Notes: generated by a model from the sequence alone, not told the origin. Shown: positions 8,578 through 18,161, counted from the first letter of the stretch. The stretch: DNA of 43,356 nt from Akkermansiaceae bacterium (GCA_023301765.1 JALZUC010000030.1:1-43356); one strand, 5' to 3'. A program made the numbers and translations.

Positions 8578-9469
8578 CTAATCCCAGTGAGGCGTAGACT
8601 TCACGGGTGGCTTTACTTTGATTTAGTGTGTAAAGGTGAATACCATCTACATCATTGTCTAGTAAACCTAAACATTGTTCAGCAGCATGGTGGATACCCA
8701 CGCGCTCGACAGCCTCTTGATTGTCACCAGCACGGCGTAATGCACGAAGCAATCTAGCTGGAAAGTGGGCACCTCCAGCGAGCTCTGCCATACGGTTAAT
8801 ACCTTTAGCTGATGTTATAGGCATTATACCTGCGATGATAGGAATATTTATGCCAGCAAGACGGCAGCGGTCTCTAAAGTCAAAAAAGTCATGGTTATCA
8901 AAAAAGAGCTGAGTGCAGATATAGTCTGCGCCGGCATCTACTTTTTCTTTGAGATAGTCCATTTCCTTTAGCCTGTTTGGGGTGTCTGGATGACCTTCTG
9001 GGAAAGCAGCTATACCTATGCCAAATCCACGCGAATCAGGGTGAATACCTGTTACATTAAATTCTTTGATATGCCTTACTAAGTCAGATGCGTAAAAAAA
9101 TGCATCTGATGAGCGGTCATAGTTTGTCATATTTGCTGGAGGATCACCTCTGAGGGCAAGAATATTACCAATACCTGCTTTAGCGTAACGCTCTAGGGTT
9201 TGTGTAATTTCATCTTTACTATGTGCCACACAGGTCAAGTGAGGGATAGGAGGGATGTTTGTAGTTTCTTTAATTTTAAGAACTAGGTCATGAGTAAGTT
9301 CGCGTGTAGATCCGCCGGCGCCATAGGTAACACTGACAAAGGATGGATCATGAGATGCTAGGCTAAGAATAGTGTCATAGAGTGCGCTAGCTGTTTTTGG
9401 ATTTTTTGGAGGGAAAAATTCAAAGGAAAAGGTAGGACGCTGGCGTTTGAAGATGTCTTGGATATGCAT
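8561..9469 (-). CDS. metF: Methylenetetrahydrofolate reductase
   Basis: FAD-dependent TIM-barrel enzyme that reduces 5,10-methylene-THF to 5-methyl-THF for methionine synthesis. The 302 residues match the usual bacterial MetF length. Family hallmarks in order: FSFEFFPPKNPKT near the N-terminus, VSVTYGAGGSTRE, HLTCVAHSKDEI, NILALRGDPP, GADYICTQLFFDN and IPIIAGIMPI. It is transcribed alone, divergently from the EF-hand gene and convergently with the AsmA-like gene. The two convergent genes are separated by only 9 bases. Confidence 0.96.
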   Translation of the reverse strand: MHIQDIFKRQRPTFSFEFFPPKNPKTASALYDTILSLASHDPSFVSVTYGAGGSTRELTHDLVLKIKETTNIPPIPHLTCVAHSKDEITQTLERYAKAGIGNILALRGDPPANMTNYDRSSDAFFYASDLVRHIKEFNVTGIHPDSRGFGIGIAAFPEGHPDTPNRLKEMDYLKEKVDAGADYICTQLFFDNHDFFDFRDRCRLAGINIPIIAGIMPITSAKGINRMAELAGGAHFPARLLRALRRAGDNQEAVERVGIHHAAEQCLGLLDNDVDGIHLYTLNQSKATREVYASLGLANSAD

Positions 9470-9689
9470 GACTGGAAGGACTTATCTTTGATTAGAACCA
9501 GAAACGAAATAAAAAAATATTTTATCCACAACTATCAGCTAGAATGGGTGTTTCTATAATTAGTCAGTAAATGTAGTAGCCTCATAAGTTATGACTAGAT
9601 GGGATCCGTTAATTTTGATTTCGTTATCTGATTTTTAATCAATCCCTGTTGTGTAAGACTATTGCTATCACTTAATTATATTATTTATT

Positions 9690-10508
9690 ATGAAACTAAC
9701 GACTTCTCTTATAGCATTATTACTAGCGCTCTGGTCTACGTCTATGATTCTGGCATCGGAGAAAGTCCGTGAGGCAGGGCGAGAGGACCGTAAGGGAGCT
9801 AAACATAAAGGGCCTATAGGTGATGTTAAGGGGGGGGCACGTTCTAAAAATAGAGGGGATGTATTTAGAAAGCTTGATCTAGATCAAAACGGCATAATAA
9901 GTTTTGATGAGTTCTCAAAAGCGGAACGCTTGATGTTACTTGAAGAGGATAAACGCAGGAAGCTGTTTAACTTTCTTGACCATAATAAGGATGGAGATCT
10001 TCAAAATATAGAACTGATGCCTCGTGAACGTCACTGGCTAGATAGCTTAAAGAAGAATTTGTCAAAGCTTGATACAGATCAAGATGGTAAATTAAGTTTT
10101 GTAGAGTTTTCGAAGGCTAAGTTTAACTCAGATAAAGCTGAAGCTGAACAGAGGGAGATCTTTAATAAACTGGACAAAGATCAGAGTGAAAAAATTGATT
10201 CTAGTGAACTTAACAATCGAGTCAGACGTCAGATTAAACCTGATTTCGATTTTAAAAAACATGATTTAGATCAAAGCGGAGGATTAAATTATAGTGAATA
10301 TTCTAGTTTGCCGTTTGTAGATAGATTCCCAGAGGATCGTAAAAGGGCTAATTTTGCACGCATGGATGTGAATGCCGATGGTGAGGTGTCCGAAGATGAA
10401 ATAGGCGCAGCTCATCAGCGCCGTTCAAACCGCGGTAGTCTCGACCAAGGGTTACGTGGAAAACGTAGTGGAAAGCGTGAAAATAATAGTAAATCCACTG
10501 AGTCTTAA
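9690..10508 (+). CDS. Secreted protein with six EF-hand calcium loops
   Basis: The 272-residue product has a signal peptide (KLTTSLIALLLALWSTSMILA, cleavage near residue 22). A basic Gly/Lys/Arg-rich stretch follows, then six canonical 12-residue EF-hand loops at about residues 63, 97, 128, 162, 192 and 226. All have Asp at position 1 and Glu at position 12 (for example DLDQNGIISFDE, DTDQDGKLSFVE, DVNADGEVSEDE); the fourth has Glu in place of the usual Gly at position 6. The C-terminus is again Arg/Lys/Ser-rich. It probably binds calcium in the periplasm or outside the cell. No enzymatic domain is seen, and the upstream region has no clear Shine-Dalgarno. Confidence 0.9.
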   Translation: MKLTTSLIALLLALWSTSMILASEKVREAGREDRKGAKHKGPIGDVKGGARSKNRGDVFRKLDLDQNGIISFDEFSKAERLMLLEEDKRRKLFNFLDHNKDGDLQNIELMPRERHWLDSLKKNLSKLDTDQDGKLSFVEFSKAKFNSDKAEAEQREIFNKLDKDQSEKIDSSELNNRVRRQIKPDFDFKKHDLDQSGGLNYSEYSSLPFVDRFPEDRKRANFARMDVNADGEVSEDEIGAAHQRRSNRGSLDQGLRGKRSGKRENNSKSTES

Positions 10509-10628
10509 GCTTTGATCTAATTTGGGGTTGGTGAGGGATCTGCTAATATAAAATTATCTGTTAGAGGGAAAACAGATACATAGATAGCTTGTCAGAAGGC
10601 TTAAAATGGGTTCTTTTACTCGGGCATA

Positions 10629-11654
10629 ATGAATGATGGTAGCCAAAATGATCAAAGTGGAGAAAGTAATGAAGGGGGTACCCAGCTGGATCCAGTAAAT
10701 GAGCACACTGGCAGTAGCGTGGTGGGAGATCAGGCTACGTTTGAAAACCTGGAAGAACCAATGGAGCACGCTCAACAGCAGGAGGAGCTGTGGAATGATA
10801 ACTCGCCAAGGGTGGGGGAATGGATGTTGATCTTTGGGGGGGGAGTTATCCTAGCTATAATAGCTGCCGTGGTATTGAGCAGCTTTATTGAAATGGATAG
10901 AGGGGAGGTTGTGACAGAGTCGGAGATTGAATTAGGTCCAATAGACTATTTTGAAGGAACTCCTGAGCAATGGTTTAGGCAGCGCGAAGCGAGCCTTCCA
11001 AGACAGGCCGTTGAGCTACTGAAGGCCTACCGGTCAGCGCCCAATAAGGAAGCAAAGAGTAAATTTGTTAGGGATCCTGAAGGCTATTTAAAGAAAGAGG
11101 GTCAATGGGGGAAGGTTTTAACTCCTAGGCTAGATAACTTAAGATCACAGTATTGGAAGGTGCTGAGTAATGAGAATATGGCTTGTTTTGTATTGCTCAC
11201 TCATGATGAAGAGTTTCTACCTACCAAGATCTTTTTTGTTCAAAAGGGAGGGACGCTGAAGCTTGATTGGGAAGCGTCTGTTGTGTGGTCTAGTTATACT
11301 TTTGAGGGAGCTAAGGCAGCAATAGCGGCTAAAGAGGGGGAATTAGATAAAGGGATTTTGATGCGTTGTTTACTTCGCCGAAAGAATGAATTTTATGCTG
11401 GGCCGTACAACGACCAGGAGCACTCTGCGTATATGGTCTCGTCCTCAGATAAGAATCATTACTTTTGGGCTTATGTAAAACGAGGATCAGACTTGGACAC
11501 CAAACTCAGGGCACAGCTAAATCATGGAAGTTTTATCGTTAATTTAAAACAGGATATTCCGGTGACTTTACGGTTAAAACGCGGAAAAAAAGGTGCCTTG
11601 CCAGTGCAGCTAGAAGTCATGGAGCTGATGCACCCTGAGTGGGTGAGTCCATAG
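10629..11654 (+). CDS. Single-pass membrane protein of unknown function
   Basis: The 341-residue product has an acidic, Gln/Asn-rich cytoplasmic N-terminus of about 60 residues, one transmembrane helix at about 67-89 (WMLIFGGGVILAIIAAVVLSS), and a 250-residue extracytoplasmic domain with mixed strands and helices. The domain ends in a stretch that may bind a partner (IPVTLRLKRGKKGALPVQLEVMELMHPEWV). I recognise no family. It is 120 bases downstream of the EF-hand gene and convergent with aroE. A small dyad (ATCTGTT / AACAGAT) lies in the upstream gap but lacks a T-run. Confidence 0.7.
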   Translation: MNDGSQNDQSGESNEGGTQLDPVNEHTGSSVVGDQATFENLEEPMEHAQQQEELWNDNSPRVGEWMLIFGGGVILAIIAAVVLSSFIEMDRGEVVTESEIELGPIDYFEGTPEQWFRQREASLPRQAVELLKAYRSAPNKEAKSKFVRDPEGYLKKEGQWGKVLTPRLDNLRSQYWKVLSNENMACFVLLTHDEEFLPTKIFFVQKGGTLKLDWEASVVWSSYTFEGAKAAIAAKEGELDKGILMRCLLRRKNEFYAGPYNDQEHSAYMVSSSDKNHYFWAYVKRGSDLDTKLRAQLNHGSFIVNLKQDIPVTLRLKRGKKGALPVQLEVMELMHPEWVSP

Positions 11655-11697
11655 GCTCCTGTGCTAGTAATATGTCAGATAGGGATGCCTCGTTTAA

Positions 11698-12606
11698 CTA
11701 GAGTGTAGATAGCAAGCCCTGGCGCATATTGGCCAGAGGTAATTTGTTAGGGAACCAATGTTCGTAAGCAATTACTCCTTGGTGTAGGAGCATTGATAAC
11801 CCGTTGGCCGTGAGTGCGTTTTGTGATTTAGCTTCTTTAAGTAATCGTGTTTCCGCAGGTTTATAAATGGCATCATAAACCATATGGTTAGCGGTGAGAT
11901 ATACAGTGGGAATAGGAGTATTATCAGTAGACTGCATACCTAAACTTGTCGCGTTGATGATGAGATCTGTTTGTTTAGCAGCATTTGCTAATTCCGCACT
12001 ATCATTGGATAGAGGGGTGTAACGCCCTTTATTATACTTTTTAAGATCCAGTGCGAGCTGTTGAGCTTTTTCTTGAGTGCGGTTGATAAGCCAAATCTGA
12101 GGGCAACCGAGCCTAGCACATTGTGTGGCGATTGCCTTCCCTGCGCCACCACCCACGCCGAGGATCATCACACGCTGCTTAGCTAGTTCTGTGTTAAATT
12201 CTTCAAGAATAGCACGCTCTAGCCCAGGGCCATCGGTATTATGGCCCTGAATATGTGTACCGTCTTCTGAGAAGGTAATGGTGTTTACTACACCGATAGC
12301 GCGAGCGTCTTCTGTGAGGGTATCACAGCACTCGATGGCCTCGAGTTTATGAGGGACTGTGACGTTACAGCCTACAAAGCCAAGTGCTGCCATGCGGCTA
12401 AATGCTTCAGCCACCTCACCAGGTGCTACTTCCAGACGGATGTAACGTATATTCATACCATCTGCATCTAAAGCAGCCTGGTGCATCACTGGTGAGGCAG
12501 AGTGAGCCACGGGGTTTCCGATCACTGCTACACGCGCAGGTTTTGAAGCTCCGGCATCAAGTGTAGCGCGATCACATAGATCAGAGATTTGATAAACGGC
12601 CTTCAT
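11698..12606 (-). CDS. aroE: Shikimate dehydrogenase
   Basis: NADPH-dependent reduction of 3-dehydroshikimate to shikimate in aromatic amino-acid synthesis. The 302-residue product shows the substrate loop NPVAHSASPVMHQ, the catalytic lysine in NVTVPHK, the aspartate in NTDGPG, the Rossmann loop GVGGGAGKA, INATSLGM, and a C-terminal GLSMLLHQGVIAYEHW. About 20 extra residues precede the usual start. The ATG overlaps the gltX stop by four bases (ATGA), so translation is probably coupled to gltX. It converges with the unknown membrane-protein gene. Confidence 0.96.
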   Translation of the reverse strand: MKAVYQISDLCDRATLDAGASKPARVAVIGNPVAHSASPVMHQAALDADGMNIRYIRLEVAPGEVAEAFSRMAALGFVGCNVTVPHKLEAIECCDTLTEDARAIGVVNTITFSEDGTHIQGHNTDGPGLERAILEEFNTELAKQRVMILGVGGGAGKAIATQCARLGCPQIWLINRTQEKAQQLALDLKKYNKGRYTPLSNDSAELANAAKQTDLIINATSLGMQSTDNTPIPTVYLTANHMVYDAIYKPAETRLLKEAKSQNALTANGLSMLLHQGVIAYEHWFPNKLPLANMRQGLLSTL

Positions 12607-13931
12607 GAGAGCATTTCTAGAGTTCTCTTAAGTCTACGCACGCACTCTTCTTGACCTAAGATACTGAGAATAGCACCAAGGTCTGGGCCTCCACTCTGGC
12701 CACTGAGGGCTACCCGGGTGGGGAACATAAGTTGTCCAGGTTTTGCTCCATTTGCTTTAGCTGTGGCAGCAATGGATTCTTTTGCCGTAGCCCAGTCCGA
12801 TATTTGAGAAAAAGTCTCTGCTAGTTTTGTTAGGAGCTCAGCGGCAGTTTCATTGGCACGAACTTTATCTAGTGCGGAGACATCGTAACTATAATCAGAA
12901 TTTAGGTAAAATGATATGGCAGCAGGCACCTCAGTGAAGAGTTTGACCTTTTCCTGAACAGATGCTGCGATCACTGGGTAGCTCTCTGTGATTTCTTGAC
13001 CTGCTGCCTGCACATAGGGTTCTGATTTTTCAGCAAAGACTTCAGGTGGGAGTGCCATGAGGTGCTGTTGGTTAATCCATGCACACTTTTCAGCATCAAA
13101 CTTAGATGGAGATCTATTAACACCCTCTAGGCTGAAGCGGTTAATAATTTCATCTATAGGGAAAATTTCTGTTTCATCCTTTGGTGACCAGCCTAAGAGG
13201 GCTAGGAAATTAAAGACAGCCTCTGGTAGAAAGCCATCCTTGATGTAGCCGTCTACGGCAGCACCTTGGTCACGTTTTCCCATTTTAGAACCATCCATAT
13301 TAAGGATCAACGGAATATGCCCATACTGTGGTGGCTCCACTCCGAAGGCCTCGAATAGCTGCAGATGTTTAGGCGTATTCATTAGGTGATCTTCGCCCCG
13401 TATAGCGTGAGTGATTTTCATTTCTATATCATCCACTACATTGACAAAATGGAATACGTAAGAGCCATCTGAACGGCGCACTACCATATCAGGGGTATTA
13501 GATTCATCACGGTAGTCGATGGTAACTTCACCACAGATTATGTCTTGCATGGTGATAGGCTTACGTTCGAACTTAAAGCGCCAGGCTCCGTCTTCCTCGT
13601 ATACGCGGTTATTATCTACTAGTTTTTTAAACCACTTATTATATGAGTCTTGTCTTTGGCTTTGATAGTAAGGGCCGAATTCTCCTGTAGTGGAGCCATC
13701 AGGTCTAGGGCCTTCATCCCAATCTATACCAAGCCATAGCATGGCATCAAAGATGGCCTGTCTGGACTCTGCTGTATTCCGTGTTTCATCGGTATCTTCC
13801 ACCCGAAGCACAAATGTGCCACCTAGCTTACGGGCTAAGAGCCAGTTAAATAATGCCGTTCTTGCTCCTCCTACATGAAGGTAGCCGGTAGGAGAGGGGG
13901 CGAAACGTGTCCGCACTTGAGATGCTTTCAT
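12603..13931 (-). CDS. gltX: Glutamate-tRNA ligase
   Basis: Class I aminoacyl-tRNA synthetase that charges tRNA-Glu. The 442-residue product starts RTRFAPSPTGYLHVGGARTALFNW, with the HIGH-type motif as HVGG, then RVEDTD and the substrate-binding HFVNVVDDIEM...HAIRGEDHL. The KMSKS-type loop reads SKMGKRDQGA, with Gly where Ser is usual. The C-terminal anticodon-binding region is shorter than in the common 470-500 residue enzymes but ends normally (GPDLGAILSILGQEECVRRLKR). It is the first gene of a gltX-aroE pair. Discrimination between tRNA-Glu and tRNA-Gln cannot be judged from sequence. Confidence 0.95.
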   Translation of the reverse strand: MKASQVRTRFAPSPTGYLHVGGARTALFNWLLARKLGGTFVLRVEDTDETRNTAESRQAIFDAMLWLGIDWDEGPRPDGSTTGEFGPYYQSQRQDSYNKWFKKLVDNNRVYEEDGAWRFKFERKPITMQDIICGEVTIDYRDESNTPDMVVRRSDGSYVFHFVNVVDDIEMKITHAIRGEDHLMNTPKHLQLFEAFGVEPPQYGHIPLILNMDGSKMGKRDQGAAVDGYIKDGFLPEAVFNFLALLGWSPKDETEIFPIDEIINRFSLEGVNRSPSKFDAEKCAWINQQHLMALPPEVFAEKSEPYVQAAGQEITESYPVIAASVQEKVKLFTEVPAAISFYLNSDYSYDVSALDKVRANETAAELLTKLAETFSQISDWATAKESIAATAKANGAKPGQLMFPTRVALSGQSGGPDLGAILSILGQEECVRRLKRTLEMLS

Positions 13932-14047
13932 ATGGGCGGTTTAACGCTATAACCTTAACTGCGCAAGTATGGAGCTATGAGAAAATAAATTTAACGTAAG
14001 TGTATAGATTATGAAATAAGGGGAACTATTACCGCGTATAAGATCTT

Positions 14048-15967
14048 ATGTATGAAACAGACTCCATTTGGAAAAACTGGCTGACGCCTGGAGCTGTAGT
14101 ATTGGTTCTTACATTTGGTGTTTATTTCGCGGCTAGTAGCGTATTTTTCTATGATAAAGAGAAATTAGATGAGAAAGGGGCTAGGCTGTCAGTTCGAAAT
14201 GCTGGATTAAATCAAAGGTATGCTTCAGCAGATGGAGATCAAAGTGCTGCGGAGAATAAATCAGGGTCTAGGCAAGTTTATGAAAGCCCAGATACGGAGG
14301 AGGGTAGTGCTAAGACTGCGGTGGATCTGGCGAGGAATTATAGCGCTTCTAAATTAGCCCGAACTTCAGCTGGCACTACAGAAGATAGCGGCCGATCAAA
14401 AGTAGCGGGTAAAAGCTCTGCGCTGGATATGTTCAAGCGCAGTGAACACTTACGTGCAAAAATCTTAAGTGAAGCGCACAAGACAGCACTACATAGTAAG
14501 GAGCCATGGAGAAATCTAATTATTATTTCTCAAGAGTATTATCTGCAGAGAGAGCGAGCTAAAGCGAGAGAAATACTCTCAACGGCAGCTAAGCTTGCTG
14601 TAGATCCAGATGACCTTACGGCATCATCAGTCGCCGTGAGATCTGTGGTAAAGGCAATGCTGGGACAAAAAAATCATGATGATGCGATGCAGGCGTTACA
14701 AAATATTCCAGATGCAAATGAGCGGGAAAAGGCGATCTCTGAGGTGGCTGCCTGGGCTGCACGTGGAGGGGATTTAGATGTTGCTAAGAATATGGTGAAT
14801 CAGATTTCCAAAGCGAGTAACCGTGATGTAGCTCTGGGCGCGATAGCTGAGAGTCAGGCTTCTTACGAGGGGCTAGAGGCAGCATTCAGGACGGCTGAAA
14901 GTGTTAATCAGCTTAAAAAACAAGATGATACTTACCGACGTATCGCTCTAAAACGAGCTAAACTTCATAAGTTTACAGACGCGCAAGAAGCTATTGATCG
15001 TATTAATAATAATAAATTAAAAGATTCAGCATTAAGTGTACTAGCAGGTTATCACGCCCGAAGTGGTGACCTAAAAGGGGGCTTGCAGACACTGCAGGAT
15101 GTGAGTGACCCAGCAGCAGCAGATGAATCGTTACGTTTTTTCTCAGATGACTTGGCTAAGGCTGGCTGGTATAGAAGTAGTGCTTATGTGACTACTCGGA
15201 TAGATGGTGCTAAGGAGAGGTCCTATGCTTTACAAAAACTTTCAGAAGAATTGGCTAAGTCTGGTGACGTAAGTTTATCACTCGTACAGGCGGATTCGAT
15301 CCCGATAAATAGTATTAAAGAGCGAACTCTGCGTAAAGTATCTACTGTGACGGCACAGCAAGGTGCACCAGCTAGAGCTAGGAATGTGGCACTGAGAATA
15401 CCACCAGGAAGCCTGAGAGATGGTGCATACCGTGATATCGCCCAAGCCTCTGCCCGGAAAGGCAATCACGTGGATGCGTATAATACTCTTCAGAATATTA
15501 GTTTACCAAAAGACAAAGCACTCGCGATGGTATCGCTCGCTAGAGTTTTACAGAAAGATGGTAGAAATAGAAAGGCACAAGCAATGCTAGATGGTGTAGG
15601 ACGAACTACGCATGACCTCAGTCCTAGAAATCTGGATCTTGTGAATAGTAGTCTTGCGTTAACTTACGCTGAGGGCTCCCAGTCTGAGCGCTCGATAAAG
15701 ATTGTGGATAGTATGACGGATACTCGCCTACGGGATAAAGCATATCAGAATCTCGCTAAAACAATGGCTAAAAATCGTGATGTTTCATTATCACAGAGAT
15801 CGCTACTTTCTATCAGCTCTGATCAGCAAAGGCGCCTTGCTGAAGATTCAGTAGCTAAAACACTAGCTCTCCAGACGCCCCCTAAGAAGGCGATTAGTTC
15901 ATCACGTAAGCTTTTAACAGGGCGGCAGAGAGTCGTCTTTCTCTTAGAGGTTGCGAAGCGGAAGTAG
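14048..15967 (+). CDS. Large membrane-anchored helical-repeat protein
   Basis: The 639-residue product has one N-terminal transmembrane segment (LTPGAVVLVLTFGVYFAAS, about residues 12-30) and a low-complexity polar linker to about residue 130. From about residue 150 to the end it is almost purely helical, with degenerate TPR-like units of about 33 residues. Their pattern is A...l..i.d...+d.al..la...a..gd (for example DDAMQALQNIPDANEREKAISEVAAWAARGGDLDVA and later units). It probably acts as a scaffold outside the cytoplasm. The repeat consensus differs from that of the protein at 5036-6280, although the overall design is the same. It lies divergent from gltX and 64 bases upstream of the symporter gene. 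Confidence 0.75.
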   Translation: MYETDSIWKNWLTPGAVVLVLTFGVYFAASSVFFYDKEKLDEKGARLSVRNAGLNQRYASADGDQSAAENKSGSRQVYESPDTEEGSAKTAVDLARNYSASKLARTSAGTTEDSGRSKVAGKSSALDMFKRSEHLRAKILSEAHKTALHSKEPWRNLIIISQEYYLQRERAKAREILSTAAKLAVDPDDLTASSVAVRSVVKAMLGQKNHDDAMQALQNIPDANEREKAISEVAAWAARGGDLDVAKNMVNQISKASNRDVALGAIAESQASYEGLEAAFRTAESVNQLKKQDDTYRRIALKRAKLHKFTDAQEAIDRINNNKLKDSALSVLAGYHARSGDLKGGLQTLQDVSDPAAADESLRFFSDDLAKAGWYRSSAYVTTRIDGAKERSYALQKLSEELAKSGDVSLSLVQADSIPINSIKERTLRKVSTVTAQQGAPARARNVALRIPPGSLRDGAYRDIAQASARKGNHVDAYNTLQNISLPKDKALAMVSLARVLQKDGRNRKAQAMLDGVGRTTHDLSPRNLDLVNSSLALTYAEGSQSERSIKIVDSMTDTRLRDKAYQNLAKTMAKNRDVSLSQRSLLSISSDQQRRLAEDSVAKTLALQTPPKKAISSSRKLLTGRQRVVFLLEVAKRK

Positions 15968-16031
15968 GTGAATTCAGAAAGTCCTAATTTGCAGGCTTCA
16001 CTTTCTGAGTGTGCGTCATTAGCATATAGGC

Positions 16032-17390
16032 ATGACAAAGGAAAAGAATAGGCTAGCACCACATTGGCAGATCTTGATCGCTCTGATCCTTGCCACCGGT
16101 ACTGCAGTGGTATTTCGTAATATCATCCAGACAGTATCTGATGGTTCATCAGCAGCGCAGTTTATTCAGCTTGTTCTTACTGTTTGTAGCTTTGTGGGGA
16201 ATCTTTTTATTCAGGCGCTAAAAATGATTATTGTACCGCTGGTGGTAAGCTCCATCATCGCGGGGATAGCTGGCCTTGGGGGGATGGATGGCTTTGGTAG
16301 GCTAGGTCTTAAAACGCTATTATTTTATACTGGTACTTCGCTATGCGCCGTGCTTGTAGGCTTAACGTTAGTAAATACTATTCAGCCTGGCCTTGATGAT
16401 AAGGGCCGAGCTAATACAGAGATTTTAGCGGCATTACAGAGTCAGTCTGATGGGGCTAGTAGTGAGCAAAAAGCAAAGGTAGAAGCCGCAGCGGAACGTA
16501 AACCAGGGGATTATGCAGATTTATTTAAAAAGATGATTCCACCCAATATTTTTAAAGCAGCTTCTGATAATGGACAGCTTCTTGGAATGATATTTTTTTC
16601 CATCATATTTGCCTTGGCGATGACGAGGCTACCTGAGGATGGTATGCGGCCGCTATTAGGTTCTGTGCAGGGAGTGAATGATGTGATGATCAAAGTGACA
16701 CAGTGGATTATGCTCTTTGCTCCTATCGGTGTATTTGGTCTGCTTTTACCTACTGTTTATAATACAGGGCCAGAGTTATTTTTGTTGTTAGGGAAATATT
16801 TTATTACTGTGCTGCTAGCTCTAGCGATCCATATGTTTATTATTATGCCCTTAATTCTCCACTTGGTGGGTGGAGTTAATCCATGGGCGCACTTCCGTGC
16901 TATGCGGATGGCGTTACTCACCGCATTCTCTACAGCTTCATCCGCAGCTACATTACCGCAGACGATGCACTGTGTGCAGAAGAATGCTGGGGTGTCTAAG
17001 CGTGTTACTAGTTTTACACTACCTCTGGGTGCTACGGTAAATATGGACGGCACGGCACTCTACGAGTGTGTAGCAGTGCTCTTTGTCGCGCAAGTGATGG
17101 GTATTGAGATGAACGTAGCGGCACAGCTGGCTGTGGTAGTAACTGCATTACTCACAAGTATTGGTGTGGCCGGCGTGCCTTCTGCAAGTTTGGTGGCGAT
17201 ATTACTTATCTTGAATAGCTCTGATATTCCTAAAGCCAATATGGCGGTGGTGGCACTGCTTGCTGTAGATCGCTTACTAGATATGAGTCGCACAGCGGTA
17301 AATGTCTTTGGAGACTCCTGCGCGGCAGTCTGCGTGGCACGCACTGAGGGTGAAAATGCCCTGGCTTCAAACGTGAAGTTTTCTGAATAA
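16032..17390 (+). CDS. Dicarboxylate/amino acid:cation symporter (DAACS family)
   Basis: Inner-membrane secondary transporter of the GltP/DctA type, importing glutamate, aspartate or C4-dicarboxylates with Na+ or H+. The 452-residue product has about eight hydrophobic helices. It carries the conserved serine-rich re-entrant loop TAFSTASSAATLPQTM and the NMDGT cation/substrate motif in LGATVNMDGTALYE. A second re-entrant region, TSIGVAGVPSASLVAI, precedes the last helix with LLDMSRTAVNVFGDS. The substrate cannot be told from sequence alone. It is the last gene before a bidirectional terminator. Confidence 0.93.
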   Translation: MTKEKNRLAPHWQILIALILATGTAVVFRNIIQTVSDGSSAAQFIQLVLTVCSFVGNLFIQALKMIIVPLVVSSIIAGIAGLGGMDGFGRLGLKTLLFYTGTSLCAVLVGLTLVNTIQPGLDDKGRANTEILAALQSQSDGASSEQKAKVEAAAERKPGDYADLFKKMIPPNIFKAASDNGQLLGMIFFSIIFALAMTRLPEDGMRPLLGSVQGVNDVMIKVTQWIMLFAPIGVFGLLLPTVYNTGPELFLLLGKYFITVLLALAIHMFIIMPLILHLVGGVNPWAHFRAMRMALLTAFSTASSAATLPQTMHCVQKNAGVSKRVTSFTLPLGATVNMDGTALYECVAVLFVAQVMGIEMNVAAQLAVVVTALLTSIGVAGVPSASLVAILLILNSSDIPKANMAVVALLAVDRLLDMSRTAVNVFGDSCAAVCVARTEGENALASNVKFSE

Positions 17391-17485
17391 GGAGCCTGTA
17401 TTCATCCGGCGTTTTGAGCAATACCGAGTAGAGGAAATGCTGCTTTGATTGCCGCGCGTGGCTATTATAACAATACCTTATAGAC

Positions 17486-17512
17486 GCTTATTGCCCGCAT
17501 TCAGTAATAAGC
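17486..17512. repeat. Inverted repeat downstream of the symporter gene
   Basis: GCTTATT and AATAAGC form a 7-bp stem with a 13-base loop and no T-run. It may be an mRNA-end structure upstream of the true terminator. Confidence 0.5.
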
Positions 17513-17556
17513 ACACTTACACGAGAGTGAGTATCACTGGTTATACATCTACAGAC

Positions 17557-17594
17557 AAAAAAAATGAGGTAGCTAAAACTACCCCATTTTTAAA
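17557..17594. terminator. Bidirectional terminator between the symporter gene and sufT
   Basis: AAAATGAGGTAG pairs with CTACCCCATTTT, with one mismatch and a 6-base loop, flanked by A and T runs on both sides. It lies between two convergent genes and serves both. Confidence 0.8.
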
Positions 17595-17615
17595 AACTTT
17601 ATCTCGATAGATACA

Positions 17616-18161
17616 TTAGACCATACCCAGCTTCATACGGCCTTCCTCGGAAATCATATCTTGATTCCATGGTGGATCCCATACGAGGTCTACATTGGCT
17701 TCATCGATACCTTTAATGGTCATCACACGAGCCTGAGCATCAGCTGCGATAACAGGACCCATGCCGCAGCCTGGTGCTGTGAGAGTCATCTTGATATTAG
17801 CAGCATTTTTACCGTCTGCTTCTTCTATGCTGCAGTCATAAACTAGTCCGAGGTTCACGATGTCAACGGGGATCTCAGGGTCAAAAACTTGTTTCAGCTG
17901 GTGCCATATCTGATCCTCTTGACTAGCATCATCAGGTAGGGAGTCAGCACTATTACTGCTTTCTTTTTCATTAGGGTCAATACCGAGAGCGTCGGCATCA
18001 TCAGAGGAAATACGAGCTAGCCCTGACTGCGTAGCCACTGTATATGAGCCGCCCAAAGTCTGGGTGATGATAACGGCGGTGCCAGCGGGTAGAGTGAAGG
18101 GGTCACCGCTAGGAATCTGAACGGCATTTACCTCACGGTTAGTTATGATCTCGGTCTGCAT
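17616..18161 (-). CDS. sufT: Fe-S cluster assembly protein SufT (long form)
   Basis: The 181-residue product fits the long SufT type. An N-terminal domain of about 75 residues is followed by an acidic linker (EKESSNSADSLPDDASQED) and a DUF59/MIP18-like domain. The latter has DPEIPVDIVNLGLVY, the conserved cysteine in TLTAPGCGMGPVIAAD, and the signature end VWDPPWNQDMISEEGRMKLGM. SufT assists maturation of [4Fe-4S] proteins. No other suf gene is in the window, so it stands apart from the main SUF operon. A 432-base non-coding stretch lies upstream. Confidence 0.92.
   Translation of the reverse strand: MQTEIITNREVNAVQIPSGDPFTLPAGTAVIITQTLGGSYTVATQSGLARISSDDADALGIDPNEKESSNSADSLPDDASQEDQIWHQLKQVFDPEIPVDIVNLGLVYDCSIEEADGKNAANIKMTLTAPGCGMGPVIAADAQARVMTIKGIDEANVDLVWDPPWNQDMISEEGRMKLGMV

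Noticed and set aside
16511-17344. Minus-strand frames opposite the symporter gene
   Set aside because: Shadows of a hydrophobic membrane-protein gene.
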